A stretch of 64,000 nt of DNA from Acidobacteriaceae bacterium KBS 83. Its GTDB lineage: Bacteria; Acidobacteriota; Terriglobia; Terriglobales; Acidobacteriaceae. Under the pieces are notes generated by a model that was not told the origin of the DNA, did no database searches, and was given only the letters and a program-made list of their open reading frames with translations. Shown here one piece after another: positions 18,160-26,741 of this stretch. How positions within the stretch are numbered: the first letter of the stretch is position 1; the number at the start of each line of letters is the position of its first letter. The translations under genes were made by a program, and so were the position numbers. The stretch spans positions 62,001 to 126,000 of the forward strand of contig KB906734.1 in NCBI GenBank assembly GCA_000381585.1. Direction: 5' to 3'.

Positions 18160-19731
18160 TCAGTCGTAACTACTCAATGGCCAAAGCTTTACAGGAGCTC
18201 CGGTCGTGTCCTTGTATTTGTCTCTTAGCGCCTTCAGTTGATTCACCAGGTCGCGTGCTATGTCCTCATAGCCCGGATGCACCTTGAAGCCACCCCATTC
18301 GAAGAGGTTCTCCATCTCATCCGGATCCTTTTCGAGATCGAACAGCTCCCACTCGTTCACTGTGTAATAGGAGATGAGCTTATAACGTTCGGTGCGGATG
18401 CCATAGTGCGGCAGCACCCAGTGCGGTGGGGCGAATTCGTAATAGTGATAGTAGTAAGACTTCTGCCAGTCGGCCGGCGTTTCACTCCGCAATACGGGTG
18501 CAAGGCTGCGGCCCTGCATGTCATCAGGGACCGGAATGCCTAGCAGGTCGAGGACCGTGGGCGCGTTGTCGATGTTCACCACCCAGTCCTTGGTCACCGT
18601 TCCCGGCTTGATGTGCCTGGGATAACGAATGATCCAGGGCACGCGGATCGCCTGCTCGTACATGAAGCGCTTGTCGAACCAGCCATGATCCCCCAGGAAA
18701 AAACCATGGTCCCCGGTGTAAACCACAATCGTGTTCTCCGCCAGCCCGGTGCGATCCAGGTAATCGAGAAGCCGGCCAACATTCTCCTCCTGCGCGCGAA
18801 AGGTGCCAAGAAAGTGCGCCATGAACTGCTGATAGTTCCACTGCTTGCGCTGCCGTTCCGTCAGCTCAGAAGACGGATGGAAATCCGGCATCTCGGAGAC
18901 CCGCATGCGCGCCATCTTCGCTCCGGCCGCGCGATGCGAGTAATCGTCGTAAAACGTGCCTGGTTCGGGTATACGGGTGTTGTCGTACAGGTGTTCGTAT
19001 TCGTGCTTCGGCTCGAAGGGCCGATGTGCGTTGAAGAACTGCAGCATCATGAAGAACGGTCGATCGAACTTCTCGATGCCCTTGATCGTGAGGTCGACTT
19101 CATTGTCCGTGCTGTAGCCGGGGATGCTTGTTTCCTTGGTCTCGGAACTGCCCAGTTCCGTATTGTGCTTGTAATGCTCGGCCTGGTAATAGGGCCCTCC
19201 GGCATTGTCCTTGTAGACGTAGTAGTCGAAGCCCACCGTGCCGGGATTCGCCGGAAGATGCCATTTGCCCACAGTGCCCGTCTGATAGCCATTGCGCTTC
19301 AGGATCTTCGGCAGCGTCTCCTGGTTCTCATCGAAGTGCGACTCTATTGTGACGCCGCCTGTAGTCTCCGCCGGGTTGCTGTACATGCCGTTCAAGTGGT
19401 TGTACTTGCCTGTAAGAAGAACGGCCCGGCTCGGCGCGCACAGTGCGTTGGTTGTGAAGCTGTTATCAAAGCGCATGCCCTCCTTCGCCAGGCGATCGAT
19501 ATTCGGAGTGCTCATCAACTTGCTGCCATAGCAACCGATGACGGACAGCGGAATACCTTCGCTGGTGATCCAGAGCACATTCGGCTTGCCGCCCTTCTTC
19601 ACGTTCAGCGGACGATACGACGCTGGTTTGGCATCGGCGGGAGATCCATTCGCTCCCGGCAACGCAGCCGTCACCGCCGCTGCACTCATGCGCGCCAGAA
19701 CCTCTCGACGCGTCAACTTGTGATCCGACAT
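18160..19731 (-). CDS. Tat-exported sulfatase (type I, Cys-type)
   Basis: 523 residues with an N-terminal twin-arginine signal (LTRREVLARM, then an Ala-rich core). CAPSR (98-102) is the type I sulfatase motif whose Cys is converted to formylglycine; TGKY and KWHLP (about 152) follow, and GDHGFFLGDHG is the second metal-binding region. It hydrolyses a sulfate ester, probably of a polysaccharide, outside the cytoplasm. I start at MSDHKL (19,731). No modifying enzyme gene is in the window. An 18-bp inverted repeat (19,754-19,771) lies just upstream. Confidence 0.9.
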   Translation of the reverse strand: MSDHKLTRREVLARMSAAAVTAALPGANGSPADAKPASYRPLNVKKGGKPNVLWITSEGIPLSVIGCYGSKLMSTPNIDRLAKEGMRFDNSFTTNALCAPSRAVLLTGKYNHLNGMYSNPAETTGGVTIESHFDENQETLPKILKRNGYQTGTVGKWHLPANPGTVGFDYYVYKDNAGGPYYQAEHYKHNTELGSSETKETSIPGYSTDNEVDLTIKGIEKFDRPFFMMLQFFNAHRPFEPKHEYEHLYDNTRIPEPGTFYDDYSHRAAGAKMARMRVSEMPDFHPSSELTERQRKQWNYQQFMAHFLGTFRAQEENVGRLLDYLDRTGLAENTIVVYTGDHGFFLGDHGWFDKRFMYEQAIRVPWIIRYPRHIKPGTVTKDWVVNIDNAPTVLDLLGIPVPDDMQGRSLAPVLRSETPADWQKSYYYHYYEFAPPHWVLPHYGIRTERYKLISYYTVNEWELFDLEKDPDEMENLFEWGGFKVHPGYEDIARDLVNQLKALRDKYKDTTGAPVKLWPLSSYD

Positions 19732-19753
19732 AGCAGGATCCGCTCCTGTGCGC

Positions 19754-19771
19754 TGCAAACGCAGGTTTGCA
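19754..19771. promoter_or_regulatory. Candidate operator upstream of the sulfatase
   Basis: TGCAAACGCAGGTTTGCA is a perfect 7-bp inverted repeat with a 4-nt centre, ending 22 bp before the sulfatase start codon. The half-site resembles those of LacI-family sugar repressors. No such repressor gene is nearby; function is inferred from symmetry and position only. Confidence 0.4.
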
Positions 19772-19907
19772 ATCAGAATTTTTCGAACCAGTTGAAATGC
19801 GATGTGAATCGCGAGGGCCAGCCTACCAGAAGCTGCGGCGACGCTATGCACCGCGTGTCCATCCGCTCGTGACGGTTCTTGTTCGAGGCTCTAGCGGAGC
19901 AACCCCG

Positions 19908-21431
19908 CTAGTAGTTGTGCGGAGTAATCCACTCAGGCAGCTTTTTCACCCACGGCATGTCGAATCGCGTCGCTGCTTCGTTATGCGAGATTGCTGGCTC
20001 CGGAGGTTTGTAGTCACTCGGCGAACGTCCAAAGACCGCCTGGTCCAGGTGTACCGCCCGCCCCATGTGCAGCGCTGCGGTCCGGAACGGATGCTTCGGA
20101 TCACGTCTGGTGCCACCCTTGCGGGGAATATCTCCGCCCTGTGCGAGTTGAACAAACGCCTTCGCGGCAAAGCCCACACCAGCATTGGCAGCAAGCCTTT
20201 CTATGGTGATGCGCTGCTCCGGGGTTAAATCTTCGAGTGTGCGGATTGGGCCGTTCTTGAGCGCGGGCTCCTTTGCGAGTACATCGCGAAGCATATCCGT
20301 CTGCATCTTCATGTACACGGCCCACGCGGGAACAGACTTCTTTGCTTCCAGAACTCCCCTAGGTTTCTTTGCGCCGCCCTTCTTCTCTGTGCTTGTGTCC
20401 CAGAACTTCCCCGTCTTCTTTACATCCGAAAATTTCAAATCCAGCCCGGGATGCGCATCGATGATGCCCTTCAGTCGTCCCTCCAATGCGGGATCGAACC
20501 AGTCATCCATGCCAAGCACTTCGGACGCGATCTTTCCCGTCGTTCGCGTCCACGCCGTCGCTGTCTCCGCGACCAACGACTCAGCTAGCAGGCCGGGATC
20601 GATATCCAGTTCTTTCGCAACGTCCGCCACGCGCTTCTTCGCATCAGGATTGTTCTCAAACAACGTATCGACGTCCAATCGTCCAAGCACCTCCGGCTTG
20701 TTCTTCTTCGGATCGCTGGGCTGTCGTTCCGGTGCGCCGATCGCCGGAATGTACTCGTCAATGTCAGGACTGGGCTGGCGGCGGACCGTAAGAGGTTGTC
20801 TCGTGTTCGCTCCGGTCTGCTGCACAACGTGCGCCAGCTCGTGGGCAAGCAAATTGGTGTCGCTCGCGGCAGAATGGCCTGCAGCGAATACCACGTCCGA
20901 TCCCGCGGTGTATGCGCGCGCACCAATGGCCTTCGCCGATCGAGCGGCCTCTCCCTCCGTGTGTACCCTCACACGGCTGAAGTCGTAGCCAAAACGTGGC
21001 TCCATGAAAGCGCGGGTTGCTGCGTCCAACGGCTGTCCGGCTGAACGCAGCGTCTCTTGCACGATCGCCGGCGCTTCCGCCTGCTTGGTGCGGCCGGGCC
21101 TTGCCGCCTCTATATCGGCAGACGCCATTTGTTGCCGCATACCGGTCACCTGTTCGGCCACGCGATCGGCTTCCCGCTCCAGCGGATCTGCAACGTTTCC
21201 CACTTCCAGCTTCGCCTGGATGGGAAACGGCAACGTGCCCGTGCTGCCCTGCATTTCGCCTCGCCTGACTCCGTCAGGCGCAAAAATGTGAAGGTTCGCC
21301 AGCGAGTAGTTCGGCCATGCTGAGCGGTTCTCTATGGATTTCAGAGAGGCTGGATGTTGAGCCCGATTTTTCTTCGAGGAAGTCTGGACTTGCGCCGGCT
21401 GCCTGGAAGCAAGAACGCGTAACGGTGACAC
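19908..21431 (-). CDS. DUF4157 (eCIS core) protein with uncharacterised C-terminus
   Basis: 507 residues from GTG at 21,431, chosen because GGAGG lies 8 nt upstream (the TTG at 21,446 overlaps that site). Residues about 135-205 are a DUF4157 domain: EPRFGYDFSRVRVHT, ARAYTAGSDVVF, then LLAHELAHVVQQ with the zinc-protease-like HELAH (197-201). DUF4157 proteins often accompany extracellular contractile injection systems or act as secreted toxins. The C-terminal 280 residues include a helical region (VAKELDIDPGLLAESLVAETA) that faintly resembles lysozyme-like folds; this is a guess. No tail-sheath or baseplate gene occurs in the window, so it is an orphan. Confidence 0.75.
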   Translation of the reverse strand: MSPLRVLASRQPAQVQTSSKKNRAQHPASLKSIENRSAWPNYSLANLHIFAPDGVRRGEMQGSTGTLPFPIQAKLEVGNVADPLEREADRVAEQVTGMRQQMASADIEAARPGRTKQAEAPAIVQETLRSAGQPLDAATRAFMEPRFGYDFSRVRVHTEGEAARSAKAIGARAYTAGSDVVFAAGHSAASDTNLLAHELAHVVQQTGANTRQPLTVRRQPSPDIDEYIPAIGAPERQPSDPKKNKPEVLGRLDVDTLFENNPDAKKRVADVAKELDIDPGLLAESLVAETATAWTRTTGKIASEVLGMDDWFDPALEGRLKGIIDAHPGLDLKFSDVKKTGKFWDTSTEKKGGAKKPRGVLEAKKSVPAWAVYMKMQTDMLRDVLAKEPALKNGPIRTLEDLTPEQRITIERLAANAGVGFAAKAFVQLAQGGDIPRKGGTRRDPKHPFRTAALHMGRAVHLDQAVFGRSPSDYKPPEPAISHNEAATRFDMPWVKKLPEWITPHNY

Positions 21432-22113
21432 TGCGCAGCCCTCCAAAAAACCCTGCCAGCTTCAAGGCACATTCCACGAACGAACGCCCAGAAAAAAGGC
21501 AGTCTGACGGTCCGCACCACAGTGGGCGTATCTTGGCGGATAGTAATTGGCTCGACAATACACCGCCCGGAATCTCCAGTTGGGCAGGACTATGCGACCG
21601 GCGCCTTCAGCTTGTCAAGGCATTCAAAGCACTAAGGATAGCGTAGGGCTGTAACCCTCTAGCGCCTTTCTTCCCGACGCAGAACCAACTTGGTACGGTA
21701 ACAAACCTTCGGATGAAAAGTTCTTGCGGCATTAACACCTGGCCCCCCGCCCGCGTGCCATCCTGAAGATGCGTTTCGGACGGGACTCCCCTATGAAAAA
21801 AATTTTCCTGACGCTGAAGCTCATCAAGAAGAATAGTGCGCTCGCCCTGAGCACTATCTTCGGCCGGCTGATCTGGCCGTAAACGTTGCTGGCTCCGCGA
21901 GCCCGCATCACGACCGCACAGGCAGCAGTTTCGCCGCCTGCGGTCAGCCGTTTCCAATCAGAATCCTCCGCATCATCCGCGATATGCCGCCGCATGCGAA
22001 AGCCGAAGCGCGACTGCTCCGTTGAGCGAAACTCGCTTTCTGATTGCCACAGTTACAAAATGGGTCGTGCTCTATCAGGGCGAAGCTCGTTGATCGCGCC
22101 GACGATTGCCGAG
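21432..22113. other. Long intergenic region holding a diverged segment copy
   Basis: No intact gene. From about 21,722 to 22,027 it is a diverged copy of 23,212-23,445 (listed separately). A frame of 29 codons (from 21,793, starting MKKIFLTLK) is too short to defend. Confidence 0.5.
21722..22027 (-). repeat. Diverged segment copy A
   Basis: Shares several blocks in the same order with copy B. The best is 21,764-21,797 against 23,254-23,287, 31 of 34 bases, containing GATGCGTTTCGGACGG. Later blocks include GTCAG, CAGAATCC and CTCCGTTGAGCG. Copy B reaches into the 3' end of the retropepsin-like gene, so copy A probably contains a decayed piece of that coding end plus what followed it. Confidence 0.55.
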
Positions 22114-23007
22114 TTACTCAGCCGCCGGTGAAAGCGTCAGAGGCGCTGACATTGTGAAACTGAGAGGTGTTTCTGCCGGGATTTCGATCTGCTTGTTTCC
22201 CGTAAACGTACCTCCGATAAATCCTGCGCCCGCACCCGCTAAAGCACCAATCGCTGCTCCCTTGCCCCCTCCTGCCAGTCCTCCGATCAACGCGCCCCCA
22301 CCTGCTCCTGCTCCAGTGGTGACAGCCGTCCTCTTGCCCTTCCCTTTCACCGTGCTGCTCAGCAACGCAGTCTTGATGGGATACGTATGTCCATGGACGG
22401 CAATGCTGGTAAGCGCCAGGTCCAGTTGGCCTTCACCTTTGATTTTGCCCTTGGCCTTGGCTGTCACTACCGTGCCAGTCACGGATGATCCTGCGGGCAG
22501 GGCCTTTCCTTTCACTGGTTGCGCCAGCGTGCCCATAAAAGTCTGGCCAGTTTGGCTGGTCTTTGAACTTAAGGCCTGCCCTGTTCTGACGGTAAGTACG
22601 GTTCCGGCTGGTATGACAATCGGCTGAGGTTTGGGTTTTGGTGGGGGAGCCGGGGCAGGGGCCGGAGCCGCCGCTGGCGCCATTGCCTGAGCAGGGGCTT
22701 CGCCTGGCGCCCCTGCGGCCGCGACCGTGGACTGGTCATCGACACCAGTGACTCCCGGCTCTTGACGGGCGATCTGCTCGAACTTCTGTTGGGCCGCGGG
22801 ATTCGTAGCCTGGCCGCTCAACGTGACTTTCCCGTCCTTGGCTGCAACGGTGACCTGGGAGCCCCTGGTATCTGGATCGGCAGCCGCTTTGCTCTGAATG
22901 TCCTTAGCAATTGTTTCGTCGCTGGGACCATGCGAACAAGCAGTCGGGAGTCCGATCAACGCACTCATCAGCACAATCGAAATAGCTGGCTTGGCCAGAT
23001 TAAGCAT
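22114..23007 (-). CDS. BON-domain lipoprotein with glycine-rich C-terminus
   Basis: 297 residues. The N-terminus is a lipoprotein signal with Cys at 24 (LPTAC). Residues about 30-92 form a BON domain (ETIAKDIQSKA, GKVTLSGQATNPAAQQKFEQIA), a phospholipid-binding fold. A Pro/Ala-rich linker (95-125) follows, then a beta-rich region, and finally Gly/Ala segments (GAGAGGGALIGGLAGGGKG) typical of glycine-zipper membrane proteins. Likely anchored at the cell envelope. AGGAGGGCAAT precedes the ATG. It is flanked by segment copies A and B. Confidence 0.8.
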   Translation of the reverse strand: MLNLAKPAISIVLMSALIGLPTACSHGPSDETIAKDIQSKAAADPDTRGSQVTVAAKDGKVTLSGQATNPAAQQKFEQIARQEPGVTGVDDQSTVAAAGAPGEAPAQAMAPAAAPAPAPAPPPKPKPQPIVIPAGTVLTVRTGQALSSKTSQTGQTFMGTLAQPVKGKALPAGSSVTGTVVTAKAKGKIKGEGQLDLALTSIAVHGHTYPIKTALLSSTVKGKGKRTAVTTGAGAGGGALIGGLAGGGKGAAIGALAGAGAGFIGGTFTGNKQIEIPAETPLSFTMSAPLTLSPAAE

Positions 23008-23380
23008 ATTGCCCTCCTAAGGAATCCGTCCGATTCACGGCGGGATTCGCGCAAGCGAACACCAGTCTAGGAGATGCGGCTTGAACCTGAATACTGAGAG
23101 AACTACCAGCACCCGGCCGCCCCGCCGAGATGAGCTCACAAGGCTATTGTGGAGATTCTAGGCCTGTTTCACCTGTCTTGGCTTTTAGGCGGCAGCGGCT
23201 TTGCAATGAGGCATTTGGCGGCATGAACACCCCGGATCGCGTCACCATGCCCTTGAAGATGCCTTTCGGACGGCACTCCCCCATGAAGGGAATGATCCTG
23301 ATCGTCTGATTTCGCCGTATTAAAGCTGGCCACGTTCAGGCGGACAGGAGGTTCGCCGCCCGCCGTCATGGCGCTGCCGG
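23008..23380. other. Intergenic region holding most of segment copy B
   Basis: Promoter region of the BON gene plus copy B. No gene seen. Confidence 0.5.
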
Positions 23381-23445
23381 TCAGAATCCGCCGCCATGCG
23401 CCGCAGTCCCCTGCGAAGGCAGGGACGCGACCGCTCCGCTGAGCG
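23212..23445 (-). repeat. Diverged segment copy B
   Basis: Partner of the segment at 21,722-22,027, about 1.5 kb away in the same orientation. It spans the intergenic region and the last 65 bp of the retropepsin-like gene. The most conserved block is 23,254-23,287. Confidence 0.55.
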
Positions 23446-24415
23446 CACTTGATTTCAACTGTTTTGGCTCGAACATCGCAAACCCGCCGCGATTCGAAAT
23501 GTAGATCCGGCTGAATATCGCGGTCGGCAGCAAACCGTCGATCTTCGGCCCCCCACCTTTCTTCATAGAGAGCACATGAGTCGGCACTTCTCGGGATTTC
23601 CCATCGATTACCAACTGAAGGTCACGAATCCCCGCCAGCAGATGGTGGCCTGCTGTATCCGCCACAAAGCTCTCCGCGTAGCCGCTCCCCACGCTGTCGA
23701 CTCCAGCAAACAGCACAAGCGACGCAGATCCCGAGTCCAACAGCAACTCCATCTCGCGAACCCCATTGTCATTCACACTTCCATGCACCGACAGGTTCGC
23801 GTATTGGGAATTGTTCCCGACCGTTTCCCGGTGCAGCGGAACATGACGTCCACCCAACGAGCGGCCGATTTCTCCGTCAATGTCGAACTGGATCAACTTG
23901 TGCTTGTAGTCCAACAGGAAGTCGGTGTGGTCCAGTGCATTCTGTCCCAGCACGCCGCGCGCTGTCGGAGCGATCTGGTGAAGGCCGTTCAGATCGCGGA
24001 TCATCACCACCAGGTTTTCTTCTGTCACCGGACCAATGGCAACGCGGCTCGCAACGGCCAGCGGCGCCGGCGCGCTCTGCGTAAGCGTGGTGACCGTACC
24101 CATCCCCTGCGTCGCAAGTCCCAGCTGCTGCCCTAACCCGCTATCCAACGTTGTGATCGTTGAGCCCGTATCCAGCATGAAGTCGTAAGGACCCTGTCCG
24201 TTGACCGATACCGGCACCACGACGGCGAAGCCGTGGACAAAGCGAAACGGTATCGAGCCGGGCCCCGGCGCGACCGCGAATGATCTGGGCGTTGCCAGAA
24301 GCAGCGCCATGATGAGGACCAGCAAACAAGCGATAGGGCCAGAGCAGCAACGGGCACAACTGAAGCGACGGAATTTGTCGCCGGCACTGAATGCGATGTG
24401 AGAGTTGCGTTTCAT
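23381..24415 (-). CDS. Exported retropepsin-like aspartyl protease
   Basis: 344 residues starting at MKRNSH (GGAGGG 3 nt upstream). A membrane/signal segment (about 30-48) is followed by two aspartyl-protease motifs, LDTGST (Asp 82) and LDSGSA (Asp 227), each with the downstream hydrophobic pattern of a pepsin half (GVLGQNALDHTDFLLDY, LLPTAIFSRIYI). One chain thus carries both halves, as in bacterial aspartyl proteases with the gag-asp fold. Probably cleaves proteins in the periplasm. Its 3' end matches segment copy A near the BON gene. Confidence 0.8.
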   Translation of the reverse strand: MKRNSHIAFSAGDKFRRFSCARCCSGPIACLLVLIMALLLATPRSFAVAPGPGSIPFRFVHGFAVVVPVSVNGQGPYDFMLDTGSTITTLDSGLGQQLGLATQGMGTVTTLTQSAPAPLAVASRVAIGPVTEENLVVMIRDLNGLHQIAPTARGVLGQNALDHTDFLLDYKHKLIQFDIDGEIGRSLGGRHVPLHRETVGNNSQYANLSVHGSVNDNGVREMELLLDSGSASLVLFAGVDSVGSGYAESFVADTAGHHLLAGIRDLQLVIDGKSREVPTHVLSMKKGGGPKIDGLLPTAIFSRIYISNRGGFAMFEPKQLKSSALSGAVASLPSQGTAAHGGGF

Positions 24416-24608
24416 GCACCCTCCTCTTCGACCTTCGGCCATCAACCTAAGTCGGAGAGAATGAGTGCGTCAGCAGCAGAGCGATGGGACAGCGCAGCTC
24501 TGCGATGAGCCGTGCCTTCGTCGCGCCGGAACGTTGCGACGCGCGCGCAGACAAGACAATTCCGAGACAACTAGAGCATTGGTTTGATTTGAGAGAATCA
24601 GCGAACAG

Positions 24609-26162
24609 CTACGGGTGCGTCGTCTCTGTATAAAAACGAGTCATGTCGTCGCGGAACCCCTTCAGCGCCTCGACATTGAGATAGATCATGTGGCCTGCCG
24701 GATAGTAGCCGAACTCCACATTGCTGCGCAGCGTCGGCTCCAGATACATGTGATCCAGATCGTATTCAGTCGAGAAGAACGGCGTAGCCAGGTCGAAGTA
24801 CCCATTCGCCGAAAATACCTTCAGCTTCGGGTTCTTGCGCATCGCATCCGCCAGGTCGCCCCCCACATAGGGCAGTTGCAGCTTTCGACCGCCCGGGGCA
24901 GTGTGTTTCCAGTCCCAGGACTCGTTCACCTTCGGCCCGGAGACAAAATACGTATCCGCCGTAGTGTCGTTAAGATCGTGCGACAGATACTCGTGGAAGG
25001 CGGCAACAAATGCCCCGGCAATCCCCGTATCCGATGGATCGTATCCCGGCGTCTCGCCCGCAGCATCCACATCCGTCCCCTCAAAGCGCGCGTCATAGCG
25101 GCCCATGATCTCGCGCTCACCGCGCAGCAGCTCTTTGCGGAAGCGCGATGGGCTGATCCGCAGGTTCGTCTGCTTCAGATAATCCGCGCTCAGTCCCGTA
25201 TAGGCGCTCAGCTTCTGCGCCACCGCGTCCTTCTCCGCCGCCGGCAGCGCATCGCCCTGCGCGAGCGCTTCTGCATAGGGCCCCCGCGCATACCGGCGCA
25301 CCTCGTCCAGAAACGACTTTAGATCTGCAGGCTTCTGCGCCAGCTTGTTATGGAACCACGCAATCGCCGCATAGGACGGCAGATACACAATCGGCTCCGT
25401 ATCGTAGCCCGGCACCCTCACGCCGTAATTCAAAATCGACGAGATCAGCACCACGCCATTCAACTCGATGCCCTTTTCCTGCAACGCATCTGCCAGCGCA
25501 GCAGAGCGCGTCGTGCCATAGCTCTCGCCCATCAGGTACTTCGGTGAATTCCACCGCTTGTTTACCGTGATGTAGCGCTCGACGAATCGCTGAAACGCCT
25601 TCACATCCTGGTCCGTGCCGGCAAAATCTTTTTCGGCCGCCTTGCCCACCGGCTTCGAGAAGCCCGTTCCCACCGCGTCAACAAATATCAGGTCAGTCTT
25701 TCCCAGCAGACTGTACTCGTTCGCCACCAGCTTGTAGGGCGCCGTTCCAGTCGCGTCCGGACTTGCTGTCACCACCCGCATTGGTCCCACTGAGCCCATG
25801 TGCAGCCAGATCGTCGAAGAACCCGGACCACCGTTGTACAAAAACGTAATCGGCCGCGTTCCCTGGTTGGCAACGCCATCGGCCGTATACGCGACATAAA
25901 AGACGCTGCCATACGGCTTGTCCTCGTCGTCGTGAATCACCACGTTGCCGGCCGTCGCCGTGTACGCCACCGGCGCGCCTGCCGCCTTCCACTCGTGATG
26001 CGTCACCACAACGGACTCCGCAGGCACCGGCGTCTGCTTCTCATCCTTCTGTTCCGCTTTTGCGTCGTTCTTCTTTTCCTCCTGCGCATGCAGCGCGACG
26101 TGACCAAGAGCAATGGCGAACGACAGGCACACTGCAGCAAGCGAGCGAAAAATTCCAGGCAC
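24609..26162 (-). CDS. Serine carboxypeptidase, S10 family, secreted
   Basis: 517 residues with a signal peptide (AAVCLSFAIALGHVALHAQ). Family motifs: NGGPGSS (110-116, oxyanion region), GESYG with the nucleophile Ser 214, an Asp in NGYFDLATP (about 455) and the His in PAGHMIYL (about 496). S10 enzymes remove C-terminal amino acids, usually at acidic pH, which would suit an acidophilic soil bacterium (inference). Single-gene unit, divergent from the gene at 26,300. Confidence 0.9.
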   Translation of the reverse strand: MPGIFRSLAAVCLSFAIALGHVALHAQEEKKNDAKAEQKDEKQTPVPAESVVVTHHEWKAAGAPVAYTATAGNVVIHDDEDKPYGSVFYVAYTADGVANQGTRPITFLYNGGPGSSTIWLHMGSVGPMRVVTASPDATGTAPYKLVANEYSLLGKTDLIFVDAVGTGFSKPVGKAAEKDFAGTDQDVKAFQRFVERYITVNKRWNSPKYLMGESYGTTRSAALADALQEKGIELNGVVLISSILNYGVRVPGYDTEPIVYLPSYAAIAWFHNKLAQKPADLKSFLDEVRRYARGPYAEALAQGDALPAAEKDAVAQKLSAYTGLSADYLKQTNLRISPSRFRKELLRGEREIMGRYDARFEGTDVDAAGETPGYDPSDTGIAGAFVAAFHEYLSHDLNDTTADTYFVSGPKVNESWDWKHTAPGGRKLQLPYVGGDLADAMRKNPKLKVFSANGYFDLATPFFSTEYDLDHMYLEPTLRSNVEFGYYPAGHMIYLNVEALKGFRDDMTRFYTETTHP

Positions 26163-26299
26163 TCCGGGCCCTCCATAAACGGCATCAAAGTCGCTGTCCA
26201 GAATAACCCACCGTGCTTCTTCAACGATCCGTTGACATTCAGGCGCATCGCTTCTGCCCGCGTCGCCATCCTAAGTTGAGGAACCGACAGGAGACATGC

Positions 26300-26653
26300 G
26301 TGGCCAACGATCCCGATACGAAGAACCCGGTCCTGCTAATAGCGCAACTGCGCGCGCACCTGGTCAGCGGCGCATCCTTTGACCTGCTGCCCATCAAGCA
26401 TGAGCAGGATGTCAAAAGCGAAGTCGAGTCGCTGGTTCAAAGCTGGGCCGAATCCGGCTTCCTCGTCCACGGCCGCTTCATCTATCCCTGGCAGCAGGTG
26501 AAGCAAGTCGAAGTCACGCAGGTGGAAGAGATACCGCTCGAGATCGCGCACAAGCGTTACGAAGAGCTCTATGCCGCCGAACGCGCGCGCACGCAGGAAG
26601 ACTTCTGGCGCACGCGCCAGAAGACCGTGAAAGAGGAGAAAGAGAAGAAGTAG
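26300..26653 (+). CDS. Hypothetical cytoplasmic protein (117 aa)
   Basis: Starts at GTG with AGGAGA 7 nt upstream; the longer frame upstream overlaps the promoter of the S10 gene and is rejected. The N-terminal 70 residues look folded (LIAQLRAHLVSGASFDLLPIKHEQDVKSEV), the C-terminal 45 are a highly charged helix, possibly coiled coil, ending in KEEKEKK. No known domain recognised. It is the only plus-strand gene between 17.6 and 43.2 kb. Confidence 0.65.
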   Translation: MANDPDTKNPVLLIAQLRAHLVSGASFDLLPIKHEQDVKSEVESLVQSWAESGFLVHGRFIYPWQQVKQVEVTQVEEIPLEIAHKRYEELYAAERARTQEDFWRTRQKTVKEEKEKK

Positions 26654-26741
26654 TCCGCAGGCGGCGTTTATTTAGCTGAAATGAAAAAGCTGACGAGGAG
26701 TACACTCGGCGCCAGCTCGATTTCATACGTATCTGCTTCGA

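Noticed and set aside
18613-19872. 419-codon open frame opposite the sulfatase
   Set aside because: Antisense of a gene with intact catalytic motifs; no ribosome binding site or recognisable sequence.
19908-21431. A complete contractile injection system around the DUF4157 gene
   Set aside because: Neighbouring genes are a sulfatase and a BON lipoprotein; no sheath, tube, baseplate or AAA+ gene is seen.
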